This document shows, piece by piece, positions 47,271 to 59,191 of a DNA stretch of 64,000 bases. Below the pieces are notes generated by a model. The model did not search any database, had not been told where the DNA came from, and worked only from the letters and a program-made list of their open reading frames with translations. The position numbers and the translations under genes were made by a program. The DNA is from Theobroma cacao (lineage: Eukaryota > Streptophyta > Magnoliopsida > Malvales > Malvaceae). The stretch's first letter is position 1. Every line of letters starts with the position of its first letter. The stretch covers positions 12,630,612-12,694,611 of the forward strand of contig NC_030859.1 of NCBI RefSeq assembly GCF_000208745.1. Direction: 5' to 3'.

Positions 47271-50200
47271 TCACTTACCAGATTCAACAAATAGATGTGG
47301 GTATTGGTTCCTCATTTGATGCTCTATTTCCCATGTCAATTCCTCCATTCGAGCACTTTTCCACAACACTTTGACCATTGAAATACTCTTATTCCTTAGT
47401 ACTCGATCCTTTCAATCCAAGATACTCACAGGTTGCACCTTGAACTTCAAATCGTCATGCAACTTGATCGGAGGTGCTTCGAGGATGTGAGAGGGATCTG
47501 GTACATATTTTTTAAGCATGGAGACATGGAAAACGTTGTGGATCTGATCTAACTCCGGAGGTAGTTCTAGTCTATACGCCACTGGCCCAATTCTTTCAAC
47601 AATACGAAAAGGTCCAATGTATCTCGGATTGAGCTTTCCTTGCTTTGCAAATCGGATCACACATTTCATTATCCAACAAGATATCATAATTTACCACAAT
47701 AATATAATCAAATAAAACTTAATACCACAAAGCATTCTGATTATTACCTTTCCAAGGAGAAACCTTAAGAAAAACTCTATCATCGATCTCAAACTCCAAG
47801 TCTTTTCTCCGTTTATTTACATAGCTCTTCTGCCTATCCTGGGCTACCTTTAGCCTCTCTCGTATAACCTTGATCTTGTCATTAGTTAGCTCGATCAATT
47901 CCACATTAACTAACTTTCTTCCACCCACTTCATCCCAACAAAGTGGAGTACGACATTTCCTTCCATATAAAGCTTCGTATGGTGCCAGACCAATGCTAGA
48001 CTGGAAGCTGTTGTTGTAAGCAAACTCCACTAACGGCAAGTGTCTATCCTAACTCCCAGTAAAGTCAATGACACAAGCCAGTAGCATATCCTCCAAAGTC
48101 TGTATAGTCCTTTCGGATTGACCATCTGTCTGTGGGTGAAAAGCAGTACTAAATCTCAACTTAGTTCCGAGAGCTTTTTGAAATTTTGGCCAGAATCGAG
48201 AAGTGAATCGAGGATCTCAATTTGACACTATAGAAACGGGAACTCCATGTAGCCTCACAATCTCATCTATATAGAGCTGAGCCAGCTTCTCAATAGAGTA
48301 TGTACTATGGACAGCTAAAAAGTGAGCGAACTTAGTCAACCGATCTACGATCACCCAGATCGCATCCTTTCCCCTTTGTGTCTGCGGCAGTCCTAAAACA
48401 AAATCCATAGTTACATGCTCCCATTTCCACTCGGGAATAGGTAAAGACTGAAGTGTACCTGCTGGCCTTTGATGCTCCACCTTAACTTGCTGACATACGA
48501 GACATTTTGCTATTAATTCTTCTACGTCTCGCTTCATACCCGGCCACCAATAATTCTCCCTGATAGTCTTATACATCTTGGTGCTTCCGGGATGTAATGC
48601 ATAGGTAGATGAATGGGCTTCTTCCATGATCGCCTGTCTCAACTGGTTTCCCTCAAGAACATAAACTCGGTCTCTAAACATCAAGACGTTATCCTCTCTG
48701 AGTCTAAACTCACTAACTCCCCCATCGGTCAATTTTTGAATTTCTTTCCTTAACTCATCAGCAGACCTCTGAATGTCCTTGATCTGATTAAGTAACGAAG
48801 GTCGCACAATGAAGTTTGCCAATAAGGATCCATCCTCACCATTTCTCAACTGGACCCCAAGAGATTTCATCTCTATTAATGCTGAAAAATAACAACTCTG
48901 AAGTGCTGCTAAAGACGATGAAGACTTACGACTTAAGGCATCAGCTACAACGTTCGCCTTTCCCAGATGATAGTCTATCACCAAGTCATAATCTTTTATC
49001 AACTCCAACCATCGCCTTTGCCTCAAATTAAGCTCCTTTTGAGTGAGTAAATATTTTAAACTCTTGTGATCCGTAAATATCCGACAATGCTCACCATACA
49101 AGTAATGCCTCCAGATTTTTAAAGCAAACACCACTACTGCTAACTCTAAATCGTGAGTAGGGTAATTTGTTTCATGCTTCTTTAGCTGTCTAGAAGCATA
49201 AGCCACAACTTTTTCATTCTGCATCAGCACACACCCTAACCCCAACTTAGATGCATCACTATACACCCTTACCACTCACAGGAATTGTTAAAACGGGAGC
49301 GGAGGTTAACCAGTTCTTTAGCTCCTGAAATTGATTCTCACAAACATCATCCCACACAAACTTAACTCCCTTACGAGTTAGACGGGTCAAAGGAGCTGCT
49401 ATTAAGGAAAACCCCTGAACAAACCTCCGATAATAACTGACTAATCCGAGAAAACTACGAATCTCTGTCACTGTCTTAAGTTGCTCCCATTGTAAAATTG
49501 CCTCTATCTTCTTGGGATCAACGTATATTCCAGTTCTCGATACTACGTGTCCCAAGAATACCACTTCTTGTAACCAAAACTCACACTTTGAAAACTTTGC
49601 ATACAATTGTCTTTCCCGCAAAGTCTGTAATACTATACGCAAGTGGTTAACATGCTCATCATTATCTCTCGAGTAAACTAGGATATTATTAATGAACACA
49701 ATAACAAACTTGTCCAAGTAAGGGTGGAACACCCTGTTCATGAGATCCATAAAAGCTGCCAGTGCGTTAGTTAACCCGAAAAGCATGACCAAGAACACAT
49801 AATGACCGTACCGAGTCCTGAACGCTGTCTTGGGTACATCCTGTTCTTTAATCTTCAACTGATGATACCCAAACCTCAGATCAACCTTAGAAAACACTGT
49901 AGCTCCTTGTAATTGATCAAAAAGATCATCAATCCTCAGTAACGGATACTTGTTCTTAATGGTCATTTTGTTAAGCTGTCGGTAATCGATACATAACCGA
50001 AGTGTACCGTATTTCTTTTTCACAAATAAAACTAGTGCTCCCCACGGAGATATACTAAGGCGTATGAAACCCTTGTCCACCAACTCTTGCAATTGTACTT
50101 TCAACTCCTTCAACTCTGCCAGAGCCATTTTATATGGAGGAATAGAGATAGGTACGGTACCCGAAAGTAAATCAATAGTGAATTCAAACTCACGATCGAG

Positions 50201-50782
50201 AGGAAGTCCTGGCAATTCATCAGGAAATACATCAAGGAACTCACTTACTACAGGGACATTCTCTAACTTAGGTTCCTCCCTCGATATATCAATCATGTGA
50301 GCCAAGTATGCCAGATATCCCATTCGCACCAATTTCAAAGCTTTGAGGGCCGAGATTACACAAAAAGGTAATACTCGACGCTCCCCCGTAAATACAACTT
50401 TTGCTCCCTTTAAACTCTGAAGAATCACTTCTTTCTTAAAACAATCCACCTTTGCTCGATGAGTGGACAACCCATCTATACTCAAGATCAAATCAAAGTC
50501 CCGAATCTCCAAAGGGATTAAATCACCCATGAATTCTTCTTCCCTAACTTTAATACCACAGTCTCTATAATACGTATTTCTTACTAATCGCTCGCTTAGA
50601 GGAGTATGCACTACAATCTCTTTCTCTAATGATGACAGGTTCCTATTTGAGAATGATGCAAATGATATGCTCACGTATGATCTATCGGAGCCTGAATCTA
50701 TCAAAACATGTGCATCTCTATCAAACACAATCATAGTACCTATCACGGTGCTAGGTTGAGCTCGGGCTTCATCCTCAGTCAC
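47271..50782 (-). pseudogene. Pol of the complete family-1 element (protease, RT, RNase H, integrase), inactivated
   Basis: Protease and RT share a 507-codon frame (50782-49259): [12 protein letters not shown] near 50700 and RT with CIDYRQLN near 49990. The RT catalytic box is FINNILVYS at about 49680-49700, so both active-site Asp residues are Asn. An 8-base deletion near 49265 shifts the frame into RNase H and integrase (49275-48217: [35 protein letters not shown]). A TGA before DPRF at 48217 and a TAG near 48049 interrupt the integrase core. An 85-base insertion (47664-47748) lies after SPWKG, then the chromodomain-like tail, with another TGA at 47412, ends at 47271. In the ancestor, gag, protease and pol were one long frame. 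Confidence 0.92.
47664..47748. other. 85-base insertion in the integrase C-terminal region
   Basis: Absent from the equivalent place in the copy at about 3445. TTTC is present on both sides (47664-47667 and 47749-47752). It shifts the frame. No terminal inverted repeats or coding seen. Confidence 0.75.
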
Positions 50783-52138
50783 TGCAAAGACCCTGGTCGA
50801 AATCTGGGGCTGCGATTTGAAAGATGGCTACTCGAGGGTATTACTCCCCATGCCTGATCGTATCACTGGGCCCTGTCTGGACTGTGATCCCGAAGTGTCT
50901 CTCCGCTGTATACTAGGACGAGTCAGAGGAGTAGAAGTAGTTATTGTACCCCGTCTCAACTGAGGACAATCTCTCTTCATATGCCCCTGTTGGCCGCATT
51001 GAAAACACTTTACAAGCTGTCTACATGACCCAATATGAAATTCTCCGCAATTACGGCATTTGTCCAATCCTCTTGAAGTCCTCCCCTGACTACTCATCGC
51101 TGGCCGATCAAATCTAGAAGATCTTGGCTCTGACTGCTGAGATGGAGGTCTAGTGGATGCCACAGACGCTAAGGTAGTACTTCCTGCAGTAGATGTCGAA
51201 TCTCTACCTCTCTTTGAAGATTGACCCGGGAACGTAGGCAGATTCTTTCTCTTTGCGAACTCAGCTCGAATCTGTTTATTCTCAGTGGCGAGCTTTTTAG
51301 CCCGTAAGGCCATCTGCACAACTTCCTTATGTGGCTCCCTACCAGTCACTGTCATCCGTTCCCTGATCTCGTTACGGAGCCCTTCCTCGAAATAATTGGC
51401 TTGATCCTGCTCAGATTTCACCAGATCCAGCACATATCACATCAACTCGTTAAAACGAGTCTCGTACTCCTCTACAGTTAGATTTCCTTGTTTCAAGCTC
51501 AGAAATTCTTTTTTCTTTTCTTTCTGATGAAAGCAAGTAAAATACTGGCCATCAAATTCTCTGAGGAAGTCAGACCTTGTTTGAGGAGTAGTGGAACGGG
51601 ACTTCACCAAATTCTACCAAGTACGAGCCCTATTCTCTAGTAATCTAATAGCTACCATTAGCTTCCTATCGTCATCTAATCTCATATCAGAAAGAGTCTC
51701 CGAAACTTGATTAACCCAATCCTTAACTGCGGTCGCATCCAACCCACTAGTAAACAAGACGCAACCCAACTGTCTAGCTTCCTTCAATTTCTTAGAAATG
51801 GAAACGTCCGGTGTCTAGGGTGAAATAGGAGGTGGTGGCACTGGGGTTGTTATAGGGAAATTAGCGGGTGGAACTGGACTAGCCTAAGCCTGGCCTGCAA
51901 GAGCAGCGAGAAAAGCTGCTAATGCCTGAGTTACCTCTGGTGTCATGACAAGTACGCCAGGAGTAGCAACAGGTGGTGGAGGAGGTACAGGAATGTCTGT
52001 AGACTCAGCAGTAGGAACTGCTCTAAAAGAAGACACAGCCGACTCCTCTTCCATGGAATCCGATCGACTCTGTCTGGGGCGACCTCTTCCCCTACCGATA
52101 GATCTAGTATTAGGTGGTAGCTCACGTCGAGGAGGCAT
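50783..52138 (-). pseudogene. Gag of the complete family-1 element, with premature stops
   Basis: Opens at 52138 with MPPRRELPPNTRSIGRGRGR. A Pro-rich linker is followed by the gag core (about 51800-51480: ISKKLKEARQLG, LDDDRKLMVAIRLLE, HQKEKKKEFLSLKQGNLTVEEYE), then LRNEIRERMTVTGREPHKEV and two zinc-knuckle-like motifs, the second a canonical CFQCGQQGHMKRDC near 50990. Stops occur near 51884, 51817, 51615, 51437 and 50828; most are TGG-to-TAG or CAG-to-TAG type changes. It shares a frame with the protease downstream, so gag and pol were once fused. Confidence 0.9.
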
Positions 52139-52318
52139 AATGATATACAAAAAGAACGAATTGGTTTAGACAACTTAAGACTCTATATGCAACTACATGC
52201 AACTAACTAATCTTAACTAGGCCACACTGACATTGTAAATTATTTTAAAAATAACTTTAAATCTAAAAACTTTAAAAATCAAAAACTTCTTTCACAATCA
52301 TAAGCTTTTAAACCAAAA

Positions 52319-52330
52319 GCTCTGATACCA
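52319..52330 (-). other. Primer-binding site of the complete family-1 element
   Basis: Minus strand TGGTATCAGAGC, seven bases from the LTR edge at 52338. Confidence 0.92.
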
Positions 52331-52337
52331 ATTGAAT

Positions 52338-54870
52338 TGTCACGACCCAAAACCTCCCTCAGGCCTATGACAACCGTCGCGACGTCCCGATTGACACTTA
52401 TTACCCGAAATGTCAACCGGAACCCCGTAAGGCTTACATATCAGTTTCTTTCTTTTCCTGTGAGCAACCGTTGTTAAATATTCCGTTTTAAACAATTACC
52501 ATTCGTTTTCGGCTCAAATAAATCAAAAGATAAATTTTTTAAAAGGATTTATAGACAAATATTACTATTTAAAATATTAATTAAAATATAGCATTTTTAT
52601 ATAAAACTCTATTTATAGAAACACGTGTAAGAAATCTTTTGTAACTTGAAAGTAAAATAAATTCATACATACAATAATTTACAAAGTTATAATGTACAAT
52701 AATAATTACAATGACAAGTGGCCCAAAATACATCCAGTGTTGTTGCTAAAAACCTACTGTTTGTGTGGTAGAGATGTCAACTGGAATCCTCGATAAAATA
52801 AGGTATCTACAAGCTACCACAGACCTAAAATGTTTGGAAATGAGGTAGGTGAGATTTTGCAATCCCAATGAGTAAACAGATATTATCATAAATATCTAAA
52901 GGCGAGTAAAATGGAGGCAAGTTTAAACAACAGTTTACGAACCGTTTCATAATGTTTTCAATTTATTTCTTAAACCATAAAATATTTGCAATTTACCAAA
53001 ACAGTTGTTAAGGCTTATGTCTTTTATTAAAAACAAGGCTCAAGCCAAAACTAATCTTCGGGGATACCTTGGCTGAGGCATCTAACCAAGTCTGCCTAGG
53101 TTGTTATAACATTTACATGTGAAACACATTTTTATTTTTAAAACAAGTCGTTCCTTGGCGTTGGCCGAGTTACACATTCACGTGGAGGTTCGACGTGAAG
53201 TGAGCTCTAATACTACCCTAGGAGTTACCCTCATCGCCTCTACAACCGGAGTAACTATATAACCGAGTTTATCGTGCCCCTCTAATAAGCAGTCCACGGA
53301 AACCCGTCACTGCAGTGACTAACCCACCAATTTTAATAAAATTTCGACAGTATAGCGTGGCTTTTATTTATTTATCCAGCTTGTATAGTAAAAACAGCTT
53401 ACATAAATTTCCCAATGCACTTACAAAATATAGCCACATATACTTATATCTCATAAGCCATTCATAGGAAAATATATAATTTTCAAGACAGTTAACAGCC
53501 TCTAATTACTCAATTTCATACTCAACACAATATATATTTTTTTTTCACATTTATTTCTAAAACATCAAAAATCCCGTTTTAATCTCATTTTCGTTTCATA
53601 AAATACATAATGAGCATTTTTAAAATAAACTCTAGATAATTCACAATAATAATAGGTTTACTCACCATTTGTACAAACTAAAAGCTTTTTAGGTGTTCCG
53701 ATAACTACTCATCGGGTACGATTTCCTTGCCTTTACCGGAAGGCTCTCCTCCTAGACATAGTACAAAAATTTACTCAATTCATCACATTAATGCTAAATA
53801 ACTATATATTTGACTTAAATCCTATACTAATGCATGGTATGAAATGCAATAGCCAAAAATAGCTTAAACGCGGTATTAACCTATTTTTTGCACTTTTCTC
53901 GATAAATTGCTAACGCGCTCCATTTTAGTTCTAAATTGTCCCATTCTCTCTCCAACATTTCTAACCATTAATTATTAGCCAATATTCCTCTAAAATCACC
54001 AAAATCAGCTCACTCTCTTCCTTGGAAAATCAGCAAATCTCTTTTTTTCTTCATTTCCTCTCTCTTTTCTCTCTTGTTCTCCCTTATGGCCAGCCAGCAC
54101 TTAAAACGGGGTTTAAATGGGCTGACTTTTCATTAAAATAATATTATTTCATTTTAAAAAATGCCACATGTCACTTTCCCATTGGCCCATTTTTAAAATT
54201 TTATCCATTTGTTTCCAAATTTTCACCATATACTTGTCCCACATATCCATAGCTTAGATAAAATTCTCAGACTTATCCAAAGTCTCGGTGGAGTAATTTT
54301 TGAAATTTACACTTTTACCCCCGTAAAAGTGAAAAATTACATTTTTGCCCAAAAAACTGAAAAATTGCCCATAGACATATTTTTCATCCCTTATACTCAT
54401 ACCATTCTCCAATTTGTCAAATTTGATCTAAATTCTCTCAAAATCTCAAATTTTGTCTACGAGTGGCAAAATTACGATTTTACACTCCAGAAATCACCAG
54501 AATTAAACTTTTTCACTTCCTATCATTAAATTATACTCCAAATAGTTAATCTTGGTCAAAAATTTCACTCCATGATCAAATTATTATCTTAGGTGGTAAA
54601 ATGATGATTTTACCCTTGAACATCAAAATTTCCAATTTTACCCTAAATGAACCCTCGAACTCTGAACAATCATTTTTAATCATTCCTGGACTTAAAATAT
54701 TAAATTTCATCCTACGATTCCTATTTGAACTAGTTCGAGGTTAAATCAACTCAAATGTACTGTTAGGTACAATACCGAGTTTCGTATTTTCTTAGGTGTT
54801 TTCCGAGCATAATAACATGCTACTCAGTGCATGTATGTCATGACATATATTTATAGGGTCGGGTTTTACA
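52338..54870 (-). repeat. 5' LTR of the complete family-1 element (2.53 kb)
   Basis: Plus strand TGTCACGACCC to GGTTTTACA. Compared with 44269-47231 it lacks about 430 bases; the break is near 54030, between CTTGGAAAAT and CAGCAAATC. Confidence 0.9.
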
Positions 54871-56099
54871 TCAACCTTTGCAAACATTTAGCAGAGGTAG
54901 ACCCTATGATGTGGAGTAGGGGTAGTTTGGTTGTTTTCCTGGTGAGCTTCTAGAAGTGGGTTTTTTAATATTAGTAAGGCCTAAGTAGGCCTAAGGCATA
55001 AATGAATGATGAAAATAAGGATAAAATGACGAAAGATATAGAAATAATGATGATTTCTAAGGTAGGGGCAAAATGATCATTTTTCATCTCGAGTCGAAAT
55101 TTTTAAGTTTTCGTGAACTTGAGTATTTCTAGACTATTATGGACTTTATCTCAGTGTCAAAAGAGTAAAAGATTGCATAAAGGATTGGAAGAAGACAAAG
55201 CTAACTTGTTAAGGACATTTTCATACTTTAAGTGAAGTTTGGATAAGCTTAGGCTATAAATATCTCATTTTTCCAACAGCTTCTTATTCTTCTCCTTCCT
55301 CATCTCACGTTTCTTCATCTTCCATGGAAGCCTTCCTTAAAGCTTCCATAACTCTCTCTCTAGCTTCAATTTTCATGCTTTTGAGCACTTTTTCATAAAA
55401 CCTTTTGTGCTCTTTCACTCTCTCACCTTAAAACACTTAAAAAGTCTTACTTCCATCTGCCTCTCACTAGCTGGACATGTAGAGAGAGAGAGAGAGTGAG
55501 TGATTTCCCTTATTAGCTTGAAGAATTTTAAAAGAGAATTCAACTACAAAGACCATCAATGTGAGTATAAGTTAGGGTTAAATTTCTTTCGTTGTTGATA
55601 ATGGAAAACAATGGGGTTTATGAGTGTTTTATCGTTGAGGTTGTTTATTCACTCTTAGGGTGACTAGAGTAGTGTAAATAACTAGCCACTTAATGGTAAT
55701 TAGAAGCTAGTTAGGAATAACTAGTAGAACTTGATTTAGGAAATAGCTTTTGGAATTATATTAATGCCAATTTGGGTTGGTTGTGATGTTGTGTGTGTAT
55801 AGGTTCCAACAAGGCCTCACATGTCCATTTGGAGTATTAGTTGAGGTTAGAGTCAAGCAAAAGAATCAACAGGACCGATGAGTGAACTTGCATTTAAAAT
55901 TTCTTTAGGAAATGTAAATGTATTTGGATGGGACATTTGAATGATTTTATCCAACCTTTCTTTAAAAATGTGTGAGGGGGAACAAGCCCTTGATAAATGT
56001 TTTGATGTTGTGAAAATGCGTAATGTGTAAATGGATGATCCATGTGCTCCTATATTATGTTGGTACATATATATATGAATATATGTCATGCATTGCTGG

Positions 56100-56235
56100 A
56101 TAATGTTGTGTGATGATGATGAAGTGTGCGAGTAGGTAGTGCACACATGATGATGATAGAGTGTGCGAGTAGGGAGTGCACACATGATGATGTTGAAATG
56201 TGCGAGTAGGGAGTGCACACATGATGATGATATTG
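56100..56235 (+). repeat. Tandem repeat in the family-3 LTR
   Basis: Three units of about 43 bp: GTGTGCGAGTAGGGAGTGCA, then CACATGATGATG. It is the counterpart of 40370-40525 on the other strand. Confidence 0.88.
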
Positions 56236-56430
56236 CATTAAGCTGAGTGTGGTGGGGTACTATGCATGATGATGTATGTATACATATATATATATATGTT
56301 ATAGAAAGTTTATGAAACTAATTGTGATTGTGTTGTATGTTGGCATTGTTAATTGCTCCCAAATTGCTTTTCATTTCAACAAGAAAATGGCTTTTGATAT
56401 AACAAGACCCCTTTTAATCAAATTGCTCTA

Positions 56431-56777
56431 TTTCTTGCTGTAGCGAGATTCATTTTCTCTACAGCGAGGAACTCTCAAGTTGGAGAGGGGTTGCACTGAC
56501 CTGATTCTCTCTGCAGCAAGAAATTTGCTAAAGCTTCTCGCTGTAGCGAGAAACTCTTGATTGGTTCCAAAATTTTGGTGCAATGCTTCCACTTTGATAG
56601 CGATTTTGACCACTTTACATTTATAACTTAGCAAAGTGATAAACATAAAAGTTGTAGCCCAGCATCTTAGCTTTCTAATGGTCCAAAAATCATGTCAATT
56701 GGACGTTTTTAGTGGGAGATATGCTTGAACAACCAAAACATATGCAAACTGAGAATGTTTCTCACTGCAGTGAGAAA
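56431..56777 (+). repeat. Quasi-palindrome cluster in the family-3 LTR
   Basis: Copies at about 56431, 56454, 56505, 56535 (CTTCTCGCTGTAGCGAGAA) and 56759 (TTTCTCACTGCAGTGAGAA). In the last copy both arms have changed together and still pair. Confidence 0.83.
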
Positions 56778-57476
56778 CTTGCTGACATGCTTGCTACCTT
56801 GCTTGATTTTAACATATTTTTCACCCAATTAACTTCATGGATTGATCATGGGTTTTTGCAACACTATGAGGTTATTAATCAAAGTTTGAAATGAAGGGTT
56901 TTTAGTAAGAAATTAAATCAATTGCATTATTTTTGAAACAAGTGCATCATGATGTCCAAGTTCTCCTTATCGATTGCTTGTTCCCTTCTTATGTTCACTC
57001 ACTGAGTTTTATACTCACATTTTTAAACTTCATGTTTTTAGATTTGGAGGCAGTTGGGACCTAGATTGAGTGTCCACATATGCTTATCTTTTTGGTAGGT
57101 ACTATGGCATCTCAGTAGCGGTACCTTCACTTAAAGTCACTTCGCTGACGGTTGAGAATCTTTTGTTTGTGTACACGTATATGTAATGTAAACTACTAAG
57201 TCATGTTATAAATGAAGTATGTATATGTTGGATTGAGGATGATGCCCTAATGAGATGGCAATGAATGACAATACTTTGAGATAATATAAATATGAATATT
57301 CGGTTGCTATAAAATATTACTAAAACATTCATCGTTGAGAATTGCAACACATGGTTTTAAAGATGATGGATGGAATGAGGAATAGAATCCCATAAAGAGG
57401 CTTACTTGGGCTTAGTGGGCTATGCCTATCGGGCCCATGCGTCTATTATGGCCCGAGATTTGGTCTGTGATAAAGT

Positions 57477-57488
57477 TGGTATTAGAGC
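57477..57488 (+). other. Primer-binding site of the family-3 element
   Basis: Reads TGGTATTAGAGC, one C-to-T change from the iMet site, four bases after the LTR. Confidence 0.82.
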
Positions 57489-59191
57489 TCTAGGTTTAAT
57501 TGAGTCCTAGGGATTCTTGTGTTAGTCAACGGAGTTATCGGAGTTAATGTAGAGTATTGTTTATGGTTTGTGACTGCAGCACAATTCATAGACAAGAGGC
57601 TATATGAACTTCTATTCCTAGTAACCTACCCACTTGCTAACATTATGTAAAGGTCATAAGTGGTGCTGTTGTTTGGGTTTTAGATGCCACCCGAGAGACA
57701 AGCTATTGTTGGAAAGATTTTAAGCAAATGCTCCTAATGAAAGGTTAATGTAATAACAAATCCCTCCGATTAAAGATGGAGGAAATTGGAGTTAGACTAA
57801 TAGGTCCGTAAGAACTTATTCATTTAGTGGAGTTATAATTTAAGCCCATAATTGTCAATGGGAAGAAATTGGATGACATTGGATCATTATTGAGGTCGAT
57901 ATAAAGGATCACGTATGATAATGGAAATAAATGGTGCATTTTGATTGGAATGAATAGTGATGGTTGTAATTTACTTAAAGTGTATAGATCTAAGTATTGA
58001 GGAAGGTGTAAACTGATGTTTATGTGCATGAAGGTAAGTGCACTATGTTAAATGAGCTTGTCATGCCCCTATAGAAATGGTGTGGGCTTTTGAAATATTT
58101 TGTAAACGTATAAGTGTCGGCTATGTGCATAGCAGCTTAGATGGAATTGGTTTCGATTTCAATTAAGTAATTGCAAGATCCCAAGGTTTGATTTGAACTA
58201 TTATGGTTTATAGTTATAAGTACCTGAATTAGCTTAAGGGTGGAATTCAGTGACTATTATAATTGATCTGTGGTCATTAAGTGAGAGGTTGGTAAACAAA
58301 TTTTCTCTAAGGAGAAGCATGAACTTTGTTATGCTGTGCGTGAGGTCAAAGGATTAAAGGACTAGTTGTGGATTTGATAGCTTAAAGTTAAATGACCGAG
58401 AGATGTCGAATCTAGTCTAAATGCCATATGAGGTTCTATATTTGAGTTTGATATACGAATTGCTTTAACGATCAATTTAAAAGTCTATTGGGTTCAGTAT
58501 GTAATCTATGATAAAAATGATCAGTTCCGAATGTGATCTTCACAAAGGTAAAGGATTTAGGAAATATTAATTTTTGGATAAGTTTTAAGAGGGAGTTTCT
58601 ACATCCTAAGTTTAATAAATTTTGATTTTTATAACCGCAAGGGTGAAATGAAACAGTTAAGTAAATCATATACTTTATAAATGTAATTGGTTAAGGATTG
58701 GTGAGTAAAGTTAAAATCTTAACACTAAGTGGTGTATAACTTGATGTTTAGGTATTTAAGAGTTATTTGGAAACAATTGTCTAATCAAGTTGCATTAAAA
58801 TGTTATGGTAAAGGTATACGATTGTTAGTAGTGGAATATGCCTAAAGGATGATCTTTGGCATAACACAAAAGGTGAAATGTGGAGTAGACATGTCGAAAT
58901 TGAGGAAAATAAGAAAGAAGTTCTTACATATGGTAATGGACGTTGACATTTAAATCGATGTGTATATGTATTTGTGGAGTTACTTATGTCATTGGTGGAA
59001 AAAAAGAATTGTTCTTAGTGATTTGAGATTTGAACACAATATCCCTGGTGGGTTGCATAGGTGGTATTATGAGATACTAAATTGACATAATATATGTTAT
59101 TGGAAATAATTATGAAAATAGGGGAAGAATGAATTCTAGAATTTAAAGTAATGATGTGAGCATAGGTAGAATGATCAAGATAGACAAAGTT
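57489..59191 (+). pseudogene. Decayed internal region of the family-3 element
   Basis: A gag-like start lies at 57682 (MPPERQAIVGK), followed after a frameshift by ANAPNERLM and a stop. MPPxRQA and APNE are the kind of N-terminus seen in chromovirus gag. After about 57740 I cannot recognise gag or pol; the DNA has only short ORFs and may be the element's decayed interior or unrelated sequence. It ends where a family-2 LTR begins. Confidence 0.5.

Larger units (their letters stand above)
44269..54870 (-). mobile_element. Complete family-1 Tekay/Del-like Ty3/gypsy element
   Basis: Both LTRs, PBS, PPT and gag-pol are present in one 10.6-kb unit. The flanking 5-mers are TCGAC (44264-44268) and TCAAC (54871-54875), one CG-site transition apart, so I take them as the target duplication. 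The last bases before it (GTGAGACCTCGAC) resemble a family-3 LTR, and the DNA after it is a family-3 LTR, so the target was probably that LTR. Confidence 0.9.
54876..57472 (+). repeat. Family-3 5' LTR, beginning cut off by the family-1 insertion
   Basis: Reverse complement of the solo LTRs at 29810 and 39089. It ends GGTCTGTGATA (CA decayed to TA), followed by a primer site. The first 150-200 bases expected from the other copies are not here. A few of them may survive at 44230-44268 on the far side of the inserted element. Contains the tandem repeat and the quasi-palindromes. The ORFs at 55853-56218 and 56428-56646 run through these repeats and are not genes. Confidence 0.85.

Noticed and set aside
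47664..47748. The 85-base insert as a newly gained intron
   Set aside because: The donor-like GT is weak, no AG acceptor fits, and the insert would be below the usual plant minimum of about 60-70 once trimmed to any splice-like edges.
55853..56218. 121-codon minus-strand ORF with repeated peptide units
   Set aside because: It is translation through the family-3 LTR tandem repeat and has no independent support.
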